A DNA stretch of 64,000 bases, taken from NCBI GenBank assembly GCA_008508345.1, contig QNGE01002674.1, positions 1 through 64,000 on the forward strand, written 5' to 3'. The notes beneath the pieces are model-generated. The model made no database searches, was not told the DNA's origin, and saw only the letters and a program-made list of their open reading frames with translations. Position 1 is the stretch's first letter, and the number at the start of each line of letters is the position of its first letter. The stretch is from Paragonimus westermani. Lineage: Eukaryota; Platyhelminthes; Trematoda; Plagiorchiida; Troglotrematidae. Shown in pieces: positions 10,941 to 22,639 of this stretch. The position numbers and the translations under genes were made by a program.

Positions 10941-11252
10941 ATGGTGACAGCTGCCACTGCTTGTACATATGCTGCCTGTTTTACGTATTCAATTGCTCGA
11001 AGTCCCTCAACTTTCTTACAGATACCGGTACCAGGGTTGGAGTTATCCCACTTATTGGGGACAAACAACCTCACACTGGTCGCGCGCACCCTGAAGGCCG
11101 ATGACCACAATGCCATACAAAGCTACGGAGAGAAACCACTCCTCCTTGGCTTCAGTCTTCGTCAGCAAATCCACTGGACTTTTACCGTTGCAGATGTACA
11201 GCACACAATTGTTGGTGTTGAATTTCTGACCCCCTTCGGACTCATGGTTTAG
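10941..11252 (+). pseudogene. pol: CsRn1-like Gypsy aspartic protease region
   Basis: One frame has FLTDTGTRVGVIP, the retropepsin active-site motif (normally 'FLVDTGAEVSVIP') with the catalytic Asp kept. In the neighbouring frame YGEKPLLLGFSLRQQIHW and then ADVQHTIVGVEFLTPFGL follow, matching the flap and C-terminal 'ADVxxPILGADFLxxFGLLVD' part. The shift between frames and the stop at 11,250 make it inactive. Confidence 0.85.
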
Positions 11253-12090
11253 GTGACGAGTTGGAAACTACTGGACGGCACAACAGCTCTGTGTGTACAC
11301 GGGAAGTCCACATTCACCAACCCAATGGGATTACTCTTGGCCTTACCGGGCAACAGGTTCGCAACACTACTTCGACAGTTCCCACGACTTGCCAATCCAT
11401 TAGACCATCTTTCACATATAAGACGCGATGTTTTCTACCACATTACTACCAAGGGACTACCCACTACTACATGCCGCCGTCCGTTACCGCCCTAAAACCC
11501 AGAATCGCCAAAGCCGAGTTCAAGACTCTTCTACGACTGGGCATCATCCAGACCTCCAGTAGTCTTCGATCCTCACCGTTGCGCACGCTACCTGAAACCT
11601 CGCCTGGTAGCTGACGTCCGTTTGGTGACAGTCAAGCTTTAAACAACACCACCGTATACGACAGGTGCCCAAATCCCAAACGTCGCGAGTTTTTCATCGG
11701 TTTGAGTGATACGACCATTTTCTCAAGGTTTTATTTGGTTCGGGCATATCACAAGATCCTTGTGGCACCGGAAGACGCAGGGAAGACAACAGTCATCAAA
11801 CGATTGAGACGGTATGAATTCGTCTGCATGCCCCTTGGCTTGCGAACTGCAGCGCAAACATTTTGGAGATTCATGGACGAGGTCCTCCGTGGTCTATAAT
11901 TTTTGTTGGTCTATATTGACGATATTCTTGTCGGAAGCAAGGGGATATATCAACACATGTCATGCCTCCGTGAAGTTCTGAAACGTCTCGAACAGTATGA
12001 CATGACCATAAATCCGATGAAGCGTGTTCTTTTGGGCACACCCCACAGTATTTTTGGGGAACCGAATCGCTCATGACAGTATTGAACATT
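11253..12090 (+). pseudogene. pol: CsRn1-like Gypsy reverse transcriptase
   Basis: In order: HITTKGLPTTTCRRPLPP and LKPRIAKAEFKTLLRLGII (RT N-terminus, 'HxIxTxGPPVxxRxRRLxPxxLxxAKxEF'), then DTTIFSRFYLVRAYHKI, RYEFVCMPLGLRTAAQTF and VYIDDILVGS. The last is the catalytic YIDD box, intact. Between blocks there are frameshifts, and a stop follows the EVLRGL segment at about 11,899. It would copy element RNA to DNA. RNase H follows at 12,240. Confidence 0.9.
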
Positions 12091-12239
12091 TACCGGAAGG
12101 AACTGCCGCCATTAAAAAATTATCCCACACCGCAATCCCGAAGAGGCCAGCGTCAGTTTTCGCGTACTCTTAGTGATTCAAATCGTCTCATCTCGCATTG
12201 TCCGTAGTTGGTGAAACCCATCACGGATTTTTAAGGAAT

Positions 12240-12565
12240 GGCCCCAGGTATTTTGTCTTGACCGCCTCCGACTAACACTGAATTCCTCAGTGCAAAAGAC
12301 GCGTCACTGCAATTGATGACGCTTGTAAACTCGCATGTAAACGAAGATTTGGTTCTCATTTTGCGGACCAATGCATTCCAGTCGGCATGTTCCTGTAGAA
12401 TGTCGTGAACGATAAAGTCCAACATTTTTCGCTTTTCTCCCGCAAGCTTCAGCATGTGCAAAAGCGCCACTTTACCTTCGGTAGCGGGTTGCCGGTTATC
12501 TTTCTTCCGATCAACCACCTTCGTTACGTGTTGGAAGGCATCAGGAGGCTCATCTTCTAACGAAG
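12240..12565 (+). pseudogene. pol: CsRn1-like Gypsy RNase H
   Basis: In one frame LVNSHVNEDLVLILRTNA is read near 12,320-12,375, and in another FSRKLQHVQKRHFTFGS and then NHLRYVLEGIRRLIF, the usual 'FSRKLxxxQxxYSTFxRELLAIYxAIKHFRHxLEGR' series. The catalytic Asp of the first block ('xTDAS') is lost in this copy. No integrase is visible after 12,565, where repeat family F begins, so the element is truncated. Confidence 0.75.
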
Positions 12566-12644
12566 CAGTCAGGGTGCTTCATGTCACTTTGATCGGGTGA
12601 CCCGGCTGGGATGTTAAGGTCGTAGGTTGTGGTATGGTTTCGTT

Positions 12645-12855
12645 CAGCCAATCAGGCTGCAGCCATGCAGTCGAAAGACTGTACGCTATCTGGACTGTGT
12701 TTTCCCACTTTGCTTTCTGACGACTTGGGTGACCTGGTTTGTTCTGACGCCGTGGCTGCCATATATGACCGATTTATTTGATTCGCTCTGTGTCTGTCGA
12801 CTATACATAGCAGCCGTTTCGTCCAGTAAATTTAGAGCCTCTAGGACCTAGTTTT
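12645..12855 (+). repeat. Interspersed repeat family F, copy 1
   Basis: Aligns with 51,308-51,555: both contain CCAATCAG, TATCTGGACTGTTTT-like, TGCTTTCTGA and GGCTGCCATATATGA blocks in the same order and end with AGAGCCTCT. It abuts a truncated Gypsy pol, so it may be that element's LTR joined by an internal deletion, or an independent short element. Confidence 0.7.
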
Positions 12856-13084
12856 TCCGGAACGAGATGGATTGATCAGCCCAACCGCATATCTTGAGGG
12901 TAGACGTACTGAGGCTGTAAATACGTGAACGCTGGGATAGCATTTTTCCCATTTTGTAGGAGTTCGAGGTCCTATTGCAGATTTCTTATCCGATTGTTCC
13001 TTTGAAGTTTTTTAGTCACAAGCAAGACTCGGATGTATTCAAACTGGTAGGTCCATCGAGGTTCACCAGCATGGCACTGAATGT

Positions 13085-13375
13085 GATAGCATGCTAGCCG
13101 ACTATCACGGTAGAGTTTTCACGCCATCATTTCTGGTACCGGACACCTTCACAGCCGTTGTCCTCCCTGATGATATATGCACAGCAGACACACCTCCGCT
13201 GGTTCCATTAAATAAGTTGCATAATCTCATGGATGGCCACGCAGCAAGCGATGGGATTTCTCTTCTTTTCCATTTTGGTGTTAACGAGAAGCTTTCTGAA
13301 CACTCCCATGTTCTCGTCAATCCGTCGCCATAACAAGGTTTTGTTCCCAGTAGTTGGAAAGTGGTTAACCTAACT
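13085..13375 (+). pseudogene. Short CR1/Jockey-type RT N-terminal fragment
   Basis: The frame 13,091-13,333 reads LADYHGRVFTPSF (compare 'LAxxFxSVFT') and later ASDGISLLFHF and LSEHSHVLVNPS, then after a stop VPSSWKVVNLT (compare 'vPxxWKxAxVxP'). Spacing matches the start of the RT in CR1-type elements. No other domain is attached. Identification is moderate because the sequence is diverged. Confidence 0.55.
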
Positions 13376-13387
13376 CTCGGAATAATA

Positions 13388-13448
13388 GTTATGGTATATT
13401 TCTCGACACATTTGTGAGAAACATAATCAGAAGAGCGTGATCAGTGTA
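13388..13448 (+). repeat. Short repeat C, copy 1
   Basis: About 60 bp nearly identical to 18,125-18,185, sharing TATTTCTCGACRCATTTGTG and CAGAAGAGCGTGATCA. Each copy contains a 6-bp hairpin (TTTCTC / GAGAAA). The first copy lies after an RT fragment and the second before an unrecognised decaying frame. Confidence 0.8.
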
Positions 13449-13449
13449 A

Positions 13450-14600
13450 TGAATTTCAAGCATACATATTAGAATACCAAAATTTGAAAATTGTACAACG
13501 AGTCGGCCATGTGAGTAGAGCAACAAAACAGACAGAAACAGACATTATATGAATGGAAAATTCAAGTTCAGGCAGGAAACTTCGAGCTTCATATTTCTGT
13601 TACGATAGTACTTAGGGTCTGCTCAGTTCGATGAAATAATTGATTTGTTACATCAATTGGGACTCCACAAGGTGATCGCTGGCCTGATGCTCAAGGTCGT
13701 GCCAAAAAACAGTAGCTGGAGGATGGACAGGGGGTACTGGCGGAGAATTTGACCATTATTCCATGTAGATAATCCTGAAAAAATGTGCAGAAAAGTTTTC
13801 ATGATGTGGGCGGGGTGGGGACGCATATACTTTCGCGGGGATCGCATGGCCCTCTCGACCGAACGTCATTCTTCGCTCAAACTACTAAGAATTTTGAGGA
13901 GCTCGCGATATGCCCAACCATTGCGGAATTTTAAGTGTCCGGGCGGGGTGTGGTGTTTTATCGCGCGGGATATATCAGTGAAACCAGGACTGGAGAGCGA
14001 AATCATGAGATAAAAGGGATAACGTGAAACTGACTATGTGAGCAATGACGAACAATGGAACAAGTGATATTCTTGCATAACCTTCTATGTGGCGTTAATA
14101 GCGTTGTGTTGATTGATAAAATATATACCACATGCGAACACCTGCTATTGAATACCGCGAAAGGAGGTCGATTATAAGCAATTCCTAGTATACGATTATT
14201 GCCGAATTTAGAGGGCAGTTATCTTTGTACAGACGGTATATAGAATGAGAAGAATGTTTGACATTACCGAGAGGTTTTTAGGTGGTCTATCAGGGAAAAA
14301 AAAGGAAGAGTTTCGACTCGAGGTTATTATGCAGTCATGAGACGAACAAGTTGTTTTTTAAACGATTTAAACATGTCCAGCTTTTGAATGGTGGTTTACA
14401 ACTCAGACACACAAGCTATCAATAATTATGGGGTAAGGGTTCACCAGGATGAATGGGTTGTTACTAACGGGCATGTATATTGACACTTATACGTGTTGAC
14501 TATAGACACGTTTTCTTGTTCGCTAGCAAGTCTGAAGGTAAAACATCTATCCTGAGAGCGGTAATTTTGATCGGTTCGAGAGGTGCGTGACTTAACATAC
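13450..14600. other. Unassigned stretch
   Basis: Open frames near 13,653-14,013 have no recognised domain. No repeat with a partner in the window was found. Confidence 0.45.
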
Positions 14601-14619
14601 GCAAAAACGGGGTTTTTTG

Positions 14620-15300
14620 TCAGATGTTATTGGGTCCGTTTTCAAAGATAACGTCCTCAGACAAGTAGAGTTCAAAACTGGACATGGAGCTCGTCATTGC
14701 TAGGAAAGCTTCTAGGTTTCGTTTGAATTGGCGTATATCCTTACTGGACCTAGTTGCATGCGGGAGTTTGTTCCAAATGTAGGAATATTTTACTAGAAAA
14801 AAAATTGAGTGCAGTTTCGTCAGGGATTTAAGAGATGCCAAGGTGAAGTCCTCGTTTCTGAGGTTATACTTCGGCCTGTGTTGTAGGCTAGTCACGAAGC
14901 TAACGGTGAATTTATTGCCATAGACCAGATTATACGTGAGTGAAAGGTTGAGGTTGAGTCGCCGTAACTAGAGAGGATCGAGTGCAAGCGTCCAGTAGCG
15001 TTCTCTGTAGCTCAGAGAGAATGGATAACCCAATAAGCTTTTCTTGAATGCACGTTGGAGGCTTTCCAGAGTTAGCATTTCAGACTTGCGCAGGTGGCCA
15101 TATATGAACATGCCGTACTCAAACTGGGATCGTACAAATAGTTTGTAAAGTTGTAATTGTGCAGCAGGTAGGAAGAACGAGTGTTTAATGTAGCCTATCG
15201 TCCGTCTGGTTTCAGCGACTATGAAAGATATGTTCTGCGAAGTTGAATGAATTTGAGTAGCGCAAACCCAGGTCACGTACTGAGTTGGCGGTTAATATGC
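14620..15300 (-). pseudogene. CR1-like non-LTR RT, C-terminal part
   Basis: Minus-strand frame 15,276-14,968 shows LQLYKLFVRSQFEYGMFIYG, LESLQRAFKKSLLGYPFS and LSYRERYWTLALDPL, matching 'LYKxxVRPxLEYxxxxW', 'LExVQRxxTK' and 'SYxERLxxLxLxxL'. The next frame (14,895-14,620) has YSYIWNKLPHATRSSKDI and FKRNLEAFL, the terminal 'YxxxWNxLP...FKxxLxxxL' block. These blocks place it in the CR1/Jockey group. Frames are broken but order and spacing are preserved. Confidence 0.9.
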
Positions 15301-16100
15301 TGTGACCGTCCAGCTTTATAGAGCCATCCGGTACGTGACAACCATGCACAACGATAGTGGATTTATTGGTTGAAAATTTCATCAGCCAAGTTTGACATCA
15401 AGTCTCTAATGACGAGATCCTTCCGTATATTTTCTAAACATGGATTTAGATTGCCAGGAGGAAAGCTGTAAACAAGTTTGGTATCGTCAGCGAATAGGAA
15501 TAGTTTGCCAAGCTTGATCACTTGACATATCGTTTATATATATGAGAAAGAGTAGCGGCCCCAGAACACTTTCTTGTATCACCCCACTAGTAACTGGTCT
15601 GGGCGTTGAGTTATTGTCTCCTATTTTTAATGTTTGTGTGCGCCTGTAAGTTATTACGAATACCAGCTAAGCAGTGGATCACGTATACCAAAAGATGCTA
15701 TTTTGAGAAGACGCTTATGGGGCACACGATCGAAAGCCTTTGCCATGTCCAACAGCATAATTGTAATCGCCTCATCGGCGTCGGTAGATTCTGTCACATG
15801 GTCAAGAAACTCTAGCTGGCATGTCATGCAAGAACGCTCGTTGAGAAACCCCTGCTAGGGGTGGTTTATAAAGTTTCCTGATAATAAGAATTCCATCTTG
15901 CGACATTTTATTATCCTTTCGAACGCCCTAGAACAAATTTAAGTATGGTTAATGGGACGATAATTGCTGAGGAAAGCAGCAAAATATGAATTAAAGACCT
16001 CACAGATTGTAATAGGATCCTCTACGGTAGTTTTGTCCTGTAGTTTCACTACTGTGATGGCAGGGTCTCTCCCACTTCTCGTAAGCCGCATCAACTACGA
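15301..16100 (-). pseudogene. CR1-like non-LTR RT core
   Basis: On the minus strand: FLNERSCMTCQLEFLDHVTE, then LLDMAKAFDRVPHKRLL, then SGVIQESVLGPLLFLIYIND, then FADDTKLVYSFPPGN. These are the RT thumb-to-palm boxes, with AFD and FADD catalytic residues intact. 'SGVIQES' is a damaged 'SGVPQGS'. It joins directly to the C-terminal part below 15,300 and the endonuclease above 16,130. Several frameshifts and stops make it inactive. Confidence 0.9.
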
Positions 16101-16129
16101 GCTCTTATCTGTGCTGTTAAGCGCACGTT

Positions 16130-17450
16130 CTTATTCATTTATGTGGAGCATTTTAATTCTACATTCAGTTGCATTGAACATTTTATGCATTTGCATGATA
16201 ACAGAGAAGCCGCGTGTTTTCCGATGCCGTGATTTAAGATTTTTGAGCTCATCTTGCAACTTTGGAGTGAGAATTATGCCGTTACCATACAAGTGACGAT
16301 GTTTTGATCTTTGCGGGGCTAGGTTGTTCATGCAATACTAGAATCGGAGGTAAGAAAAATGTGTTCCACTCCAGAGATTTCAACAGTGTGGTGAACACGT
16401 TCCAGTCGACAAATTTAGTTCGGTGGTAGTGTGCGACGGTCGACTCTTTGACAGATTTTAGGTCGAACATAAAGTTAACTATGGTATGATCACTTCCTGA
16501 AAAATTGTTCTAAGACAGACACAGGGGCAGAAGGGATGCCTGTGGTAAAGATGAGGTCTGAAGTGTGGTCTTGTTTAGTAGGTGCTAAAACAAGTTGGCG
16601 TCATCCGTTTATTTGGACACGTGCGTAGAACTCAGCTTGATACGCTAGGACTGTGAAAGAGGTCCAGGAGATATTAGGCATGTTGGGATATCTGCCAACT
16701 CTTTCGCACTGTTAAGGTAAGATTGGTGCATGGTTCAGTCTATTGTTCAAGTTTCTTCATGTCGTCCCAAGTGGCGTTAGGTGGTCTGGAGACCTATCCT
16801 AAGAATGATTCACGGGATGCAGTCTACACTAACAGTCACATGGAGTCATTTATCACACCAAGACATCGAGTAGGGTTGCAGACTACTGCTCCCTTAGGTG
16901 AATTGAACATCCGCCACCACGCCCTACACTAAGATTCCTGTGGCACACATGATAACCTATAACGTTTAGTTGTGTCTGGAGTTTCGGGAGTGCACCAAGC
17001 TTCAGTGATTGGAACAGTATAAGAATTATATAAAAAGATAAAAGATCTAGAAATATGCATCTTATTGATTAGTGAGCGTCTAATAAAAAGCGATAAACCA
17101 AATGCATTTTTCTTTTCCGACATCAATTGTAGACCTTCAAAAATGTCTGTTACAGAGGAATCCTTGTGATTTGAAGATTCTGGTGACGTCGCTTGGTTTG
17201 ATGTGCTTATGGTGAGCTCATTAGAGAATGATTGGGTGTAACCTGCGTTTGAGTCCATGACAAGAAGTTTTGGAAAAGTGCCAGTAAGATATGGTGGGGT
17301 AGTGGAACTGTGGGGGACGGCGTTAGTAGGGCTGTTTGAAAGGTGTGTCCCGTTTAAAATGGGTAAGGCTGAGGTGATTTTCAATGCTTACAGGCGCGTT
17401 GTCAACAAAGAGATCACAGATTGTTTTTATGTGCTGAACTTAAGGTGAAG
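16130..17450 (-). pseudogene. CR1-like non-LTR endonuclease and linker
   Basis: The minus-strand frame 17,384-16,929 includes DIFEGLQLMSEKKNAFGLSL and ITEAWCTPETPDT, the latter like the AP-endonuclease 'ITETWLTPxIxDS' box with the catalytic Glu kept. A GRGGGCSI-like phrase follows in a shifted frame near 16,900. Further on, SDHTIVNF near 16,480 matches the 'SDHxxV' box. Frames at 16,470 and 16,331 resemble the endonuclease-to-RT linker. Together with the RT this makes an almost complete but dead element of about 2.8 kb. Confidence 0.75.
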
Positions 17451-18124
17451 AACTTCAGGGGGCGCTGGTTTGGTCTTACATGAATGAATGTCACGCGAGA
17501 GGCTGCCATTACTAGGCAAAGGCCTAGAATTAAGGATTAGGAAGAGATGCATCTTTATATTCCCTGTGTATGGATCTGCGTTTTCTTGCCGTTTGTTTGC
17601 TTACGATGCCAACGAGGAAGCCTCGAGCTGCCCAAAGAGTAGTGATTCGAAGAGGGTTTATCATCACGGATACCCACTGGTGGTCGATTACTGGTCTCCT
17701 ATGGGACTGGTTCAAATACGAGACACTCACGTGTCGTTGACTAATAGACTGCCGAAGTCTCACCTTATTTGAGCCAGTTTCCGCGCAGATGGGTTGCGGT
17801 CTAGTCAATCCATTGATGTCAATATGGGAACAGTAATTTGCATACCCTCGTTTACTGGTTGATTCCTCGACCGAGGTCCCCCCCTACGCCAGACACGCCG
17901 TTGGAACTGTCAAGGTCTACTGTTATACCAATCACGCCGCAGAATTTGTTCTCTCTGGTGACGTTAGCATTATCGGCAGGATCGCTGGTGCATTTGGGTG
18001 TGCTACGATAAAAAGAAGCTGCGCGATCGTTGGGACACAATTCATCCTTTTTGGATATCGCTGTGCCTTGCGTCGATGCGCCCTGGATCGCATGCTTTGA
18101 GATGGAGGCTCCGCTCAATGGTAA
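17451..18124. other. Unassigned; possible ORF1 of the CR1-like relic
   Basis: Upstream, in minus-strand direction, of the endonuclease. Minus frames at 17,808-17,530 (92 residues, basic) and 18,163-17,852 (103 residues) show no domain I recognise. Their position would suit an ORF1, but no zinc finger, PHD or esterase motif is visible. Confidence 0.3.
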
Positions 18125-18185
18125 TAATAATGGTATATTTCTCGACGCATTTGTGAGAAACACACTCAGAAGAGCGTGATCAACA
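18125..18185 (+). repeat. Short repeat C, copy 2
   Basis: Partner of 13,388-13,448 with the same internal 6-bp hairpin. Both copies end in GCGTGATCA before unrelated sequence. Confidence 0.8.
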
Positions 18186-18661
18186 TGAGGAGAGCGTGTT
18201 CAACATTCCGTTCCAAACGGCGTTCTGTCCTCCATAATATTTTTTATCAATTCAAGCAAGGTTTCGGACGTGATAAGGTTCTGGCGTTGAATAAACTGTT
18301 TTGCGATCGTTTCCTTACCGAATTTGAGCAGCAGTGGGTAGCAGAACTGTCGTGTCTTCTCACGAAGACGGATACAGGTATATAATATTCGGTCTATTTT
18401 GGTAACCTTCGAGAGTATCTCTTTAAACTTTCTAAGTGTAGCTTATCTGGTACATTTGATAGGACTGCGTTGTTTGAGCAGTGTATCCGTTCCGTGATTT
18501 CTCAGTAATGTTTTGATGAAGAGGCCTGCGCTTCCAATACCATTCATCTCGGGACTTTTGAGCACTTTGAAAATGTATGTAGCGACCTGGAGACTTTACT
18601 GGCCTGCCTGCAGAATGATGTGTAGAATCGTGCCAAAACTAGTAGTTTCATAGCATACCTA
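18176..18661 (+). pseudogene. Unrecognised decaying coding frame
   Basis: One reading frame stays open for about 160 codons with only three in-frame stops before the terminal one, at about 18,386, 18,507 and 18,624. The first 69 residues are rich in charged and aromatic residues (FYQFKQGFGRDKVLALNKLF), and after the stop it continues as YFGNLREYLFKLSKCSLSG and later FEHFENVCSDLETLLACLQN. The composition looks like a real helical protein, not noise. I do not recognise the family; a retroelement ORF or a host exon relic are both possible. Confidence 0.4.
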
Positions 18662-18699
18662 GGCTAGTAAGAAGGTTCGCGTGATATATGCTGTCAGAT

Positions 18700-20780
18700 T
18701 GTTTCCATGCATGTTATTTTACTGTGGTGCGGACCCGAAGCACGCGTGTGTCACACTCTTCCCGTTTACTCGCTCGTCGACAGCCGGTCTCCAGCCTCTC
18801 TAACTAATTCCCATGTCGGTGGAATTCATAGCGCTTTCAGAGACAACTTTTACATTCCGTCGAATAGAGATTCGGTTTCCGTCCTCAACGGCCTTTTGCT
18901 TTCCGCATTTGATATTTGTGTACCTGGAGAAGAAGCGACTTAGTGCAACGAACATCAAATTTGAGGCAGAGGAACAGGCTTCTGTTTTAAATAGTCAAGT
19001 GCAGCATAGCTTATCCTTAATTGAGCGAGCGCTGCCTCCAGATTAGATACGTTGCAAGATAAATCCGCCAATACACTATCCACAGAAACGGGACAGTTTT
19101 CAGTTTGATAGGGGAGAACCACCAGCTTATCTTCTACCCTTCGAAGGCGGCAGCATTGAGAGAGCCTGCATAGGTTTCAGACCTAGAGCCTTTGCATTCA
19201 GAACGATCACTATCGACTCTAAGGCCTGATATTGTGGTTTTTGCACCAGCGGATCTTGCATAACGAGTGATTTTTTCATCATGATTCGTGAATATAATCG
19301 TTTTCGGACAGGCGTGGACGTGAATATATAGAACAAAATTATCACCGATAACAACCACACAGTGGTTGTTTGCCATTTTTAAAACGCACGCCTCGTAACT
19401 GTTACATCAATTTGTTCTACCCTGCGAGTGGAGCGGTAAAGCACACCAAGCATGAAGGAAGAAAATCAATGAAAACGAACGCGCACAAAATGAGGTAGGC
19501 ATTACCTATCTTGAGTCTGTGTAACTAGGTTTATACTACCTGTGTTTTTTCAGTGGATAATGTGAGCGTTGTTTTGTATGAGTCTGTGTTATTGTTGCGA
19601 AAAATAGAATCCATTTTTGGGGCAAATCCTCCTTCACATCGTTCGGCAGATCCCGTAGCCGCATGATAACTCCGTATGCATCTCTGGTGAACTCATTTAT
19701 TTCAGTCTTATCCAAAAGAAAATCGCCTCAGGTGATATTGAATCGCGCTTTTTTAGGCTCGTATGCAAGAGGCTGGTTGTCCGCGGACCGGTCTGGGTCT
19801 ATATCCATGGTGATGGTTGTGCAGAACCTCTTTTTCGTAATCACTGGAGGAGTGGAAACAATGGCTGAAGTAGAAGGAACTGACAAATTTGTGATTTTAA
19901 AAAGTGATTACTGTAGAATCAATCTCCCTGCATTCAGTCTTTGAGTTCGTCTGCTCAGATGCTTTTGGACAAGTTGACTGCCGAACGTTGTCAGCCGGTG
20001 AAGATTGTTCCTGACGTAATCAGAGCCAGCAACTTCACAGCGACTGCTCCCGTATGCGGTTCGTACCTTGAACCCTCGTATTGGCCACTGTCTGTGGGTC
20101 CATATCTTCTGGACGGCAGTGGCTGTGCAGTCCTCCAGGTACGTCCACTTCTTCAACCGTCAGCTGGCATTCCTCAAACTATTATTCGTGCGATCACCCA
20201 GGTGGACAATGACACAACAGATAGTTCATAAACTTTCTATCCGTTTAGCCGATGACATCCGAGTCACGTTGGAATCTACGGTATACGATGCAATGATACA
20301 ACTTACTCTCGCCTATTGTCTGTCTTTGTCATTCGCTTAAAGCGACACCGGCTGCGTAGGGAAGTTGCCCCTTAGCGAACACGACAAACAAATTTCATCC
20401 GCTCATATGAATAAAAACGGCGTTACGTAGCTGAAACCAACATGGCATGACGTCGCAGCTGAACACTGCAAAGGATGCCATCATTTACGCGGCCTGTTGC
20501 CAATTACATACGTCTTTGCCGCCCACCCATCGTTTCTCAAAAATCTCCAGACAGCTTACGCGATGAAGCATGTTTCTGACTTTGAATAAATTCGTGCATC
20601 ACGGGTGGGTCGTGTCCCATGCCATCTGTAGCTAAAAATTTGCATAACTTCCAGCTTCAGAAGCCTCAGAAAATGTTTCATGGCATATTCGCGCTCGAGT
20701 GTCCCGTGGGTAGCATCCATTTTCAGGACATGCGGAAACGTCCAAATAGTTCAACTTGTGTTCGCTGTGCAAAGCGAATG
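18700..20780. other. Unassigned stretch
   Basis: Several frames of 77-96 residues occur (18,707-19,046, 19,663-19,944 and 19,941-20,231 plus; 19,376-19,127 and 20,156-19,908 minus). None shows a motif I can name. Confidence 0.4.
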
Positions 20781-20787
20781 TGTCTGT

Positions 20788-20995
20788 AAGATATCCGCAC
20801 TAAATGTAGTACGAATGAAGTTGAATAGTTTGGGTGTCGTGTTTAACATGTTATTGATAAACTGGTTGGGAATAACACAACGTTACGAGCAAGTCGTAAT
20901 ACTCTACTCCTGAGGAAGGCCACCCGAGGTGGTTGAAACGTAGAGTATTACAACTTGCTCGTAATGTTGTGTTATTCCCAATTTGTTTATCGAAT
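20788..20995 (+). repeat. Penelope-like element terminus with 40-bp hairpin
   Basis: From GTAAGATATCCGCA at 20,788 to the hairpin this matches the reverse complement of the PLE end at 55,081-55,192. Arms 20,868-20,907 and 20,940-20,979 are exact-length inverted repeats with 38 of 40 pairs. The 32-nt centre holds CTGAGGA, a CCACC/GGTGG stem and GAAAC, a hammerhead-like core. The sequence after the hairpin follows the opposite PLE strand for about 15 more bases. It is a solo terminal piece; no PLE coding sequence flanks it. Confidence 0.75.
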
Positions 20996-20999
20996 GTGC

Positions 21000-22480
21000 C
21001 TGTATTTTTCGCCTTTATCCTGTAAAGTACGCACAACACCTATCGCACTGTTCACCACAGCACTTCACGGAGGTTCTCAATGTTCAATTACAAATCTTAC
21101 ACAACAAACTCCCTTGATATTACAGGCTTCCATTTAGGTTTACTGTTTGCAGTATCTACGGTTGTGATAAACCTCTCACAAACATCCTCAACATACTGTT
21201 TTAACAGCAGCAGTTGACGAATTGTAATCGGACAGGCATTTGGAAATATTCACTTCACTGACAGTAAGTGTGCGAATTGTAGGATGAGACTCATACCAGA
21301 CAATCACGCGGGTGGTTGTGCTCTACCTTGAAAAAGCCGACAACAAGACGTGCATTTATTCGGATCACACAAAGTCGTGATTTGCAGCGTGTCGTGAGAA
21401 TTGAATTGTTGAAACCAGTGGGAATTAACCCACCAGATATTTTGGACACTCCTATATACAATCTTACGTCTTTTATATCTCGTACAGCAGTTATAAATCT
21501 CAGCGCTTCCCAGGGAATCAGGTTATTTTACCTTACCGCATTCCGAAACTATTCTCGACCCACGGCTTATACTACGAACGTAGAGAGCGCAGACACGCAC
21601 CTCCGCAGGAACTGTCGGAACCGTAAGAAAGTGTGAAATTCACGACTGTAAAACGCTGTTTTGCCCGATTGCTAACAGCGCAGATAGATTACATCATCAT
21701 ATATACCTTATTTTGGCTTCCATATTAACGCACAACTACTGTCACACGCAAGTGACCGAAACAGCAGCCCTACTGAATTTTGAACACAACATGCAAGGTC
21801 ATCTGCATTTGGCAGGCAGTTAAAACAAACAGATGTGTCAATATCGTGGATTTCGGTGGTTCCATTTTCTGCACTTGGTACCGAGGTAAGAAAACGCAAT
21901 GTGCGGCGAAATATTTTCTCAATCTATGGTAACTGACGAACTCACCACCTACGACCAACATTCTTTCCTACCACCTTGGTGGCGCACGCAGGCCGCTACA
22001 GAACCCGATGACCATTTGAGTAAGTTGCACATCAATAGGTAAACTGAACCAACTCTGCTGGTCTCACTGCAACAGACCTGGAAAATGGGTAATCTGCAGG
22101 GTGGTTTTCCTCAAAATTTGTCTAGTCACAGAGTAAGTTGCGTTGGCTGGATACTAATGGGATGGCCGTCAATAGGATTGGATAAAATTTCAGACGTTGA
22201 GTAGAGTCTACACGGCTATCAGGTGTTAAGACTTATTGACCGCATCAAACTAAGATAAAATGTTGAGGATTATGCCGTTAACGTATACACAACAAGCGGG
22301 AGACCAAGTGATTGCGTGTACATCAAGAAAAATGAAAAATGATCGAGCACGTAAATTTCTGAACTCACCAATACATGATCAAGTATTGAAAAGAAACGTT
22401 CAAAACTTACAGGCTAACCAACTGTTGAAACCAGCTACTGCCTGTCAGAAACCGACCAACAAGGAAAAGCAAGGACTAAA
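21000..22480. other. Unassigned stretch
   Basis: A 106-residue plus-strand frame (21,316-21,636) and a 116-residue one starting at 22,260 have no clear domain. The latter ends near a CGGGCALS phrase that could be the 'RGGGxAL' endonuclease box of the element that follows; this is weak. Confidence 0.35.
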
Positions 22481-22639
22481 CACGTTCATCCCCGTGCATT
22501 GGTGCCGACCCTACAAAACCGAAGGCACAGGAGAACACGTCATGCCAGCGAGGTGCGGAGGGGGCTGCGCATTAAGCTCCGAGCCGGATATTGCAGAATG
22601 CATGGGTTGACTGAATCAATCTTAGGTAGAAAACACAGT

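Noticed and set aside
19941..20340. Overlapping 90- and 96-residue frames as a host gene
   Set aside because: No domain, no convincing splice sites, and the two frames compete for the same DNA.
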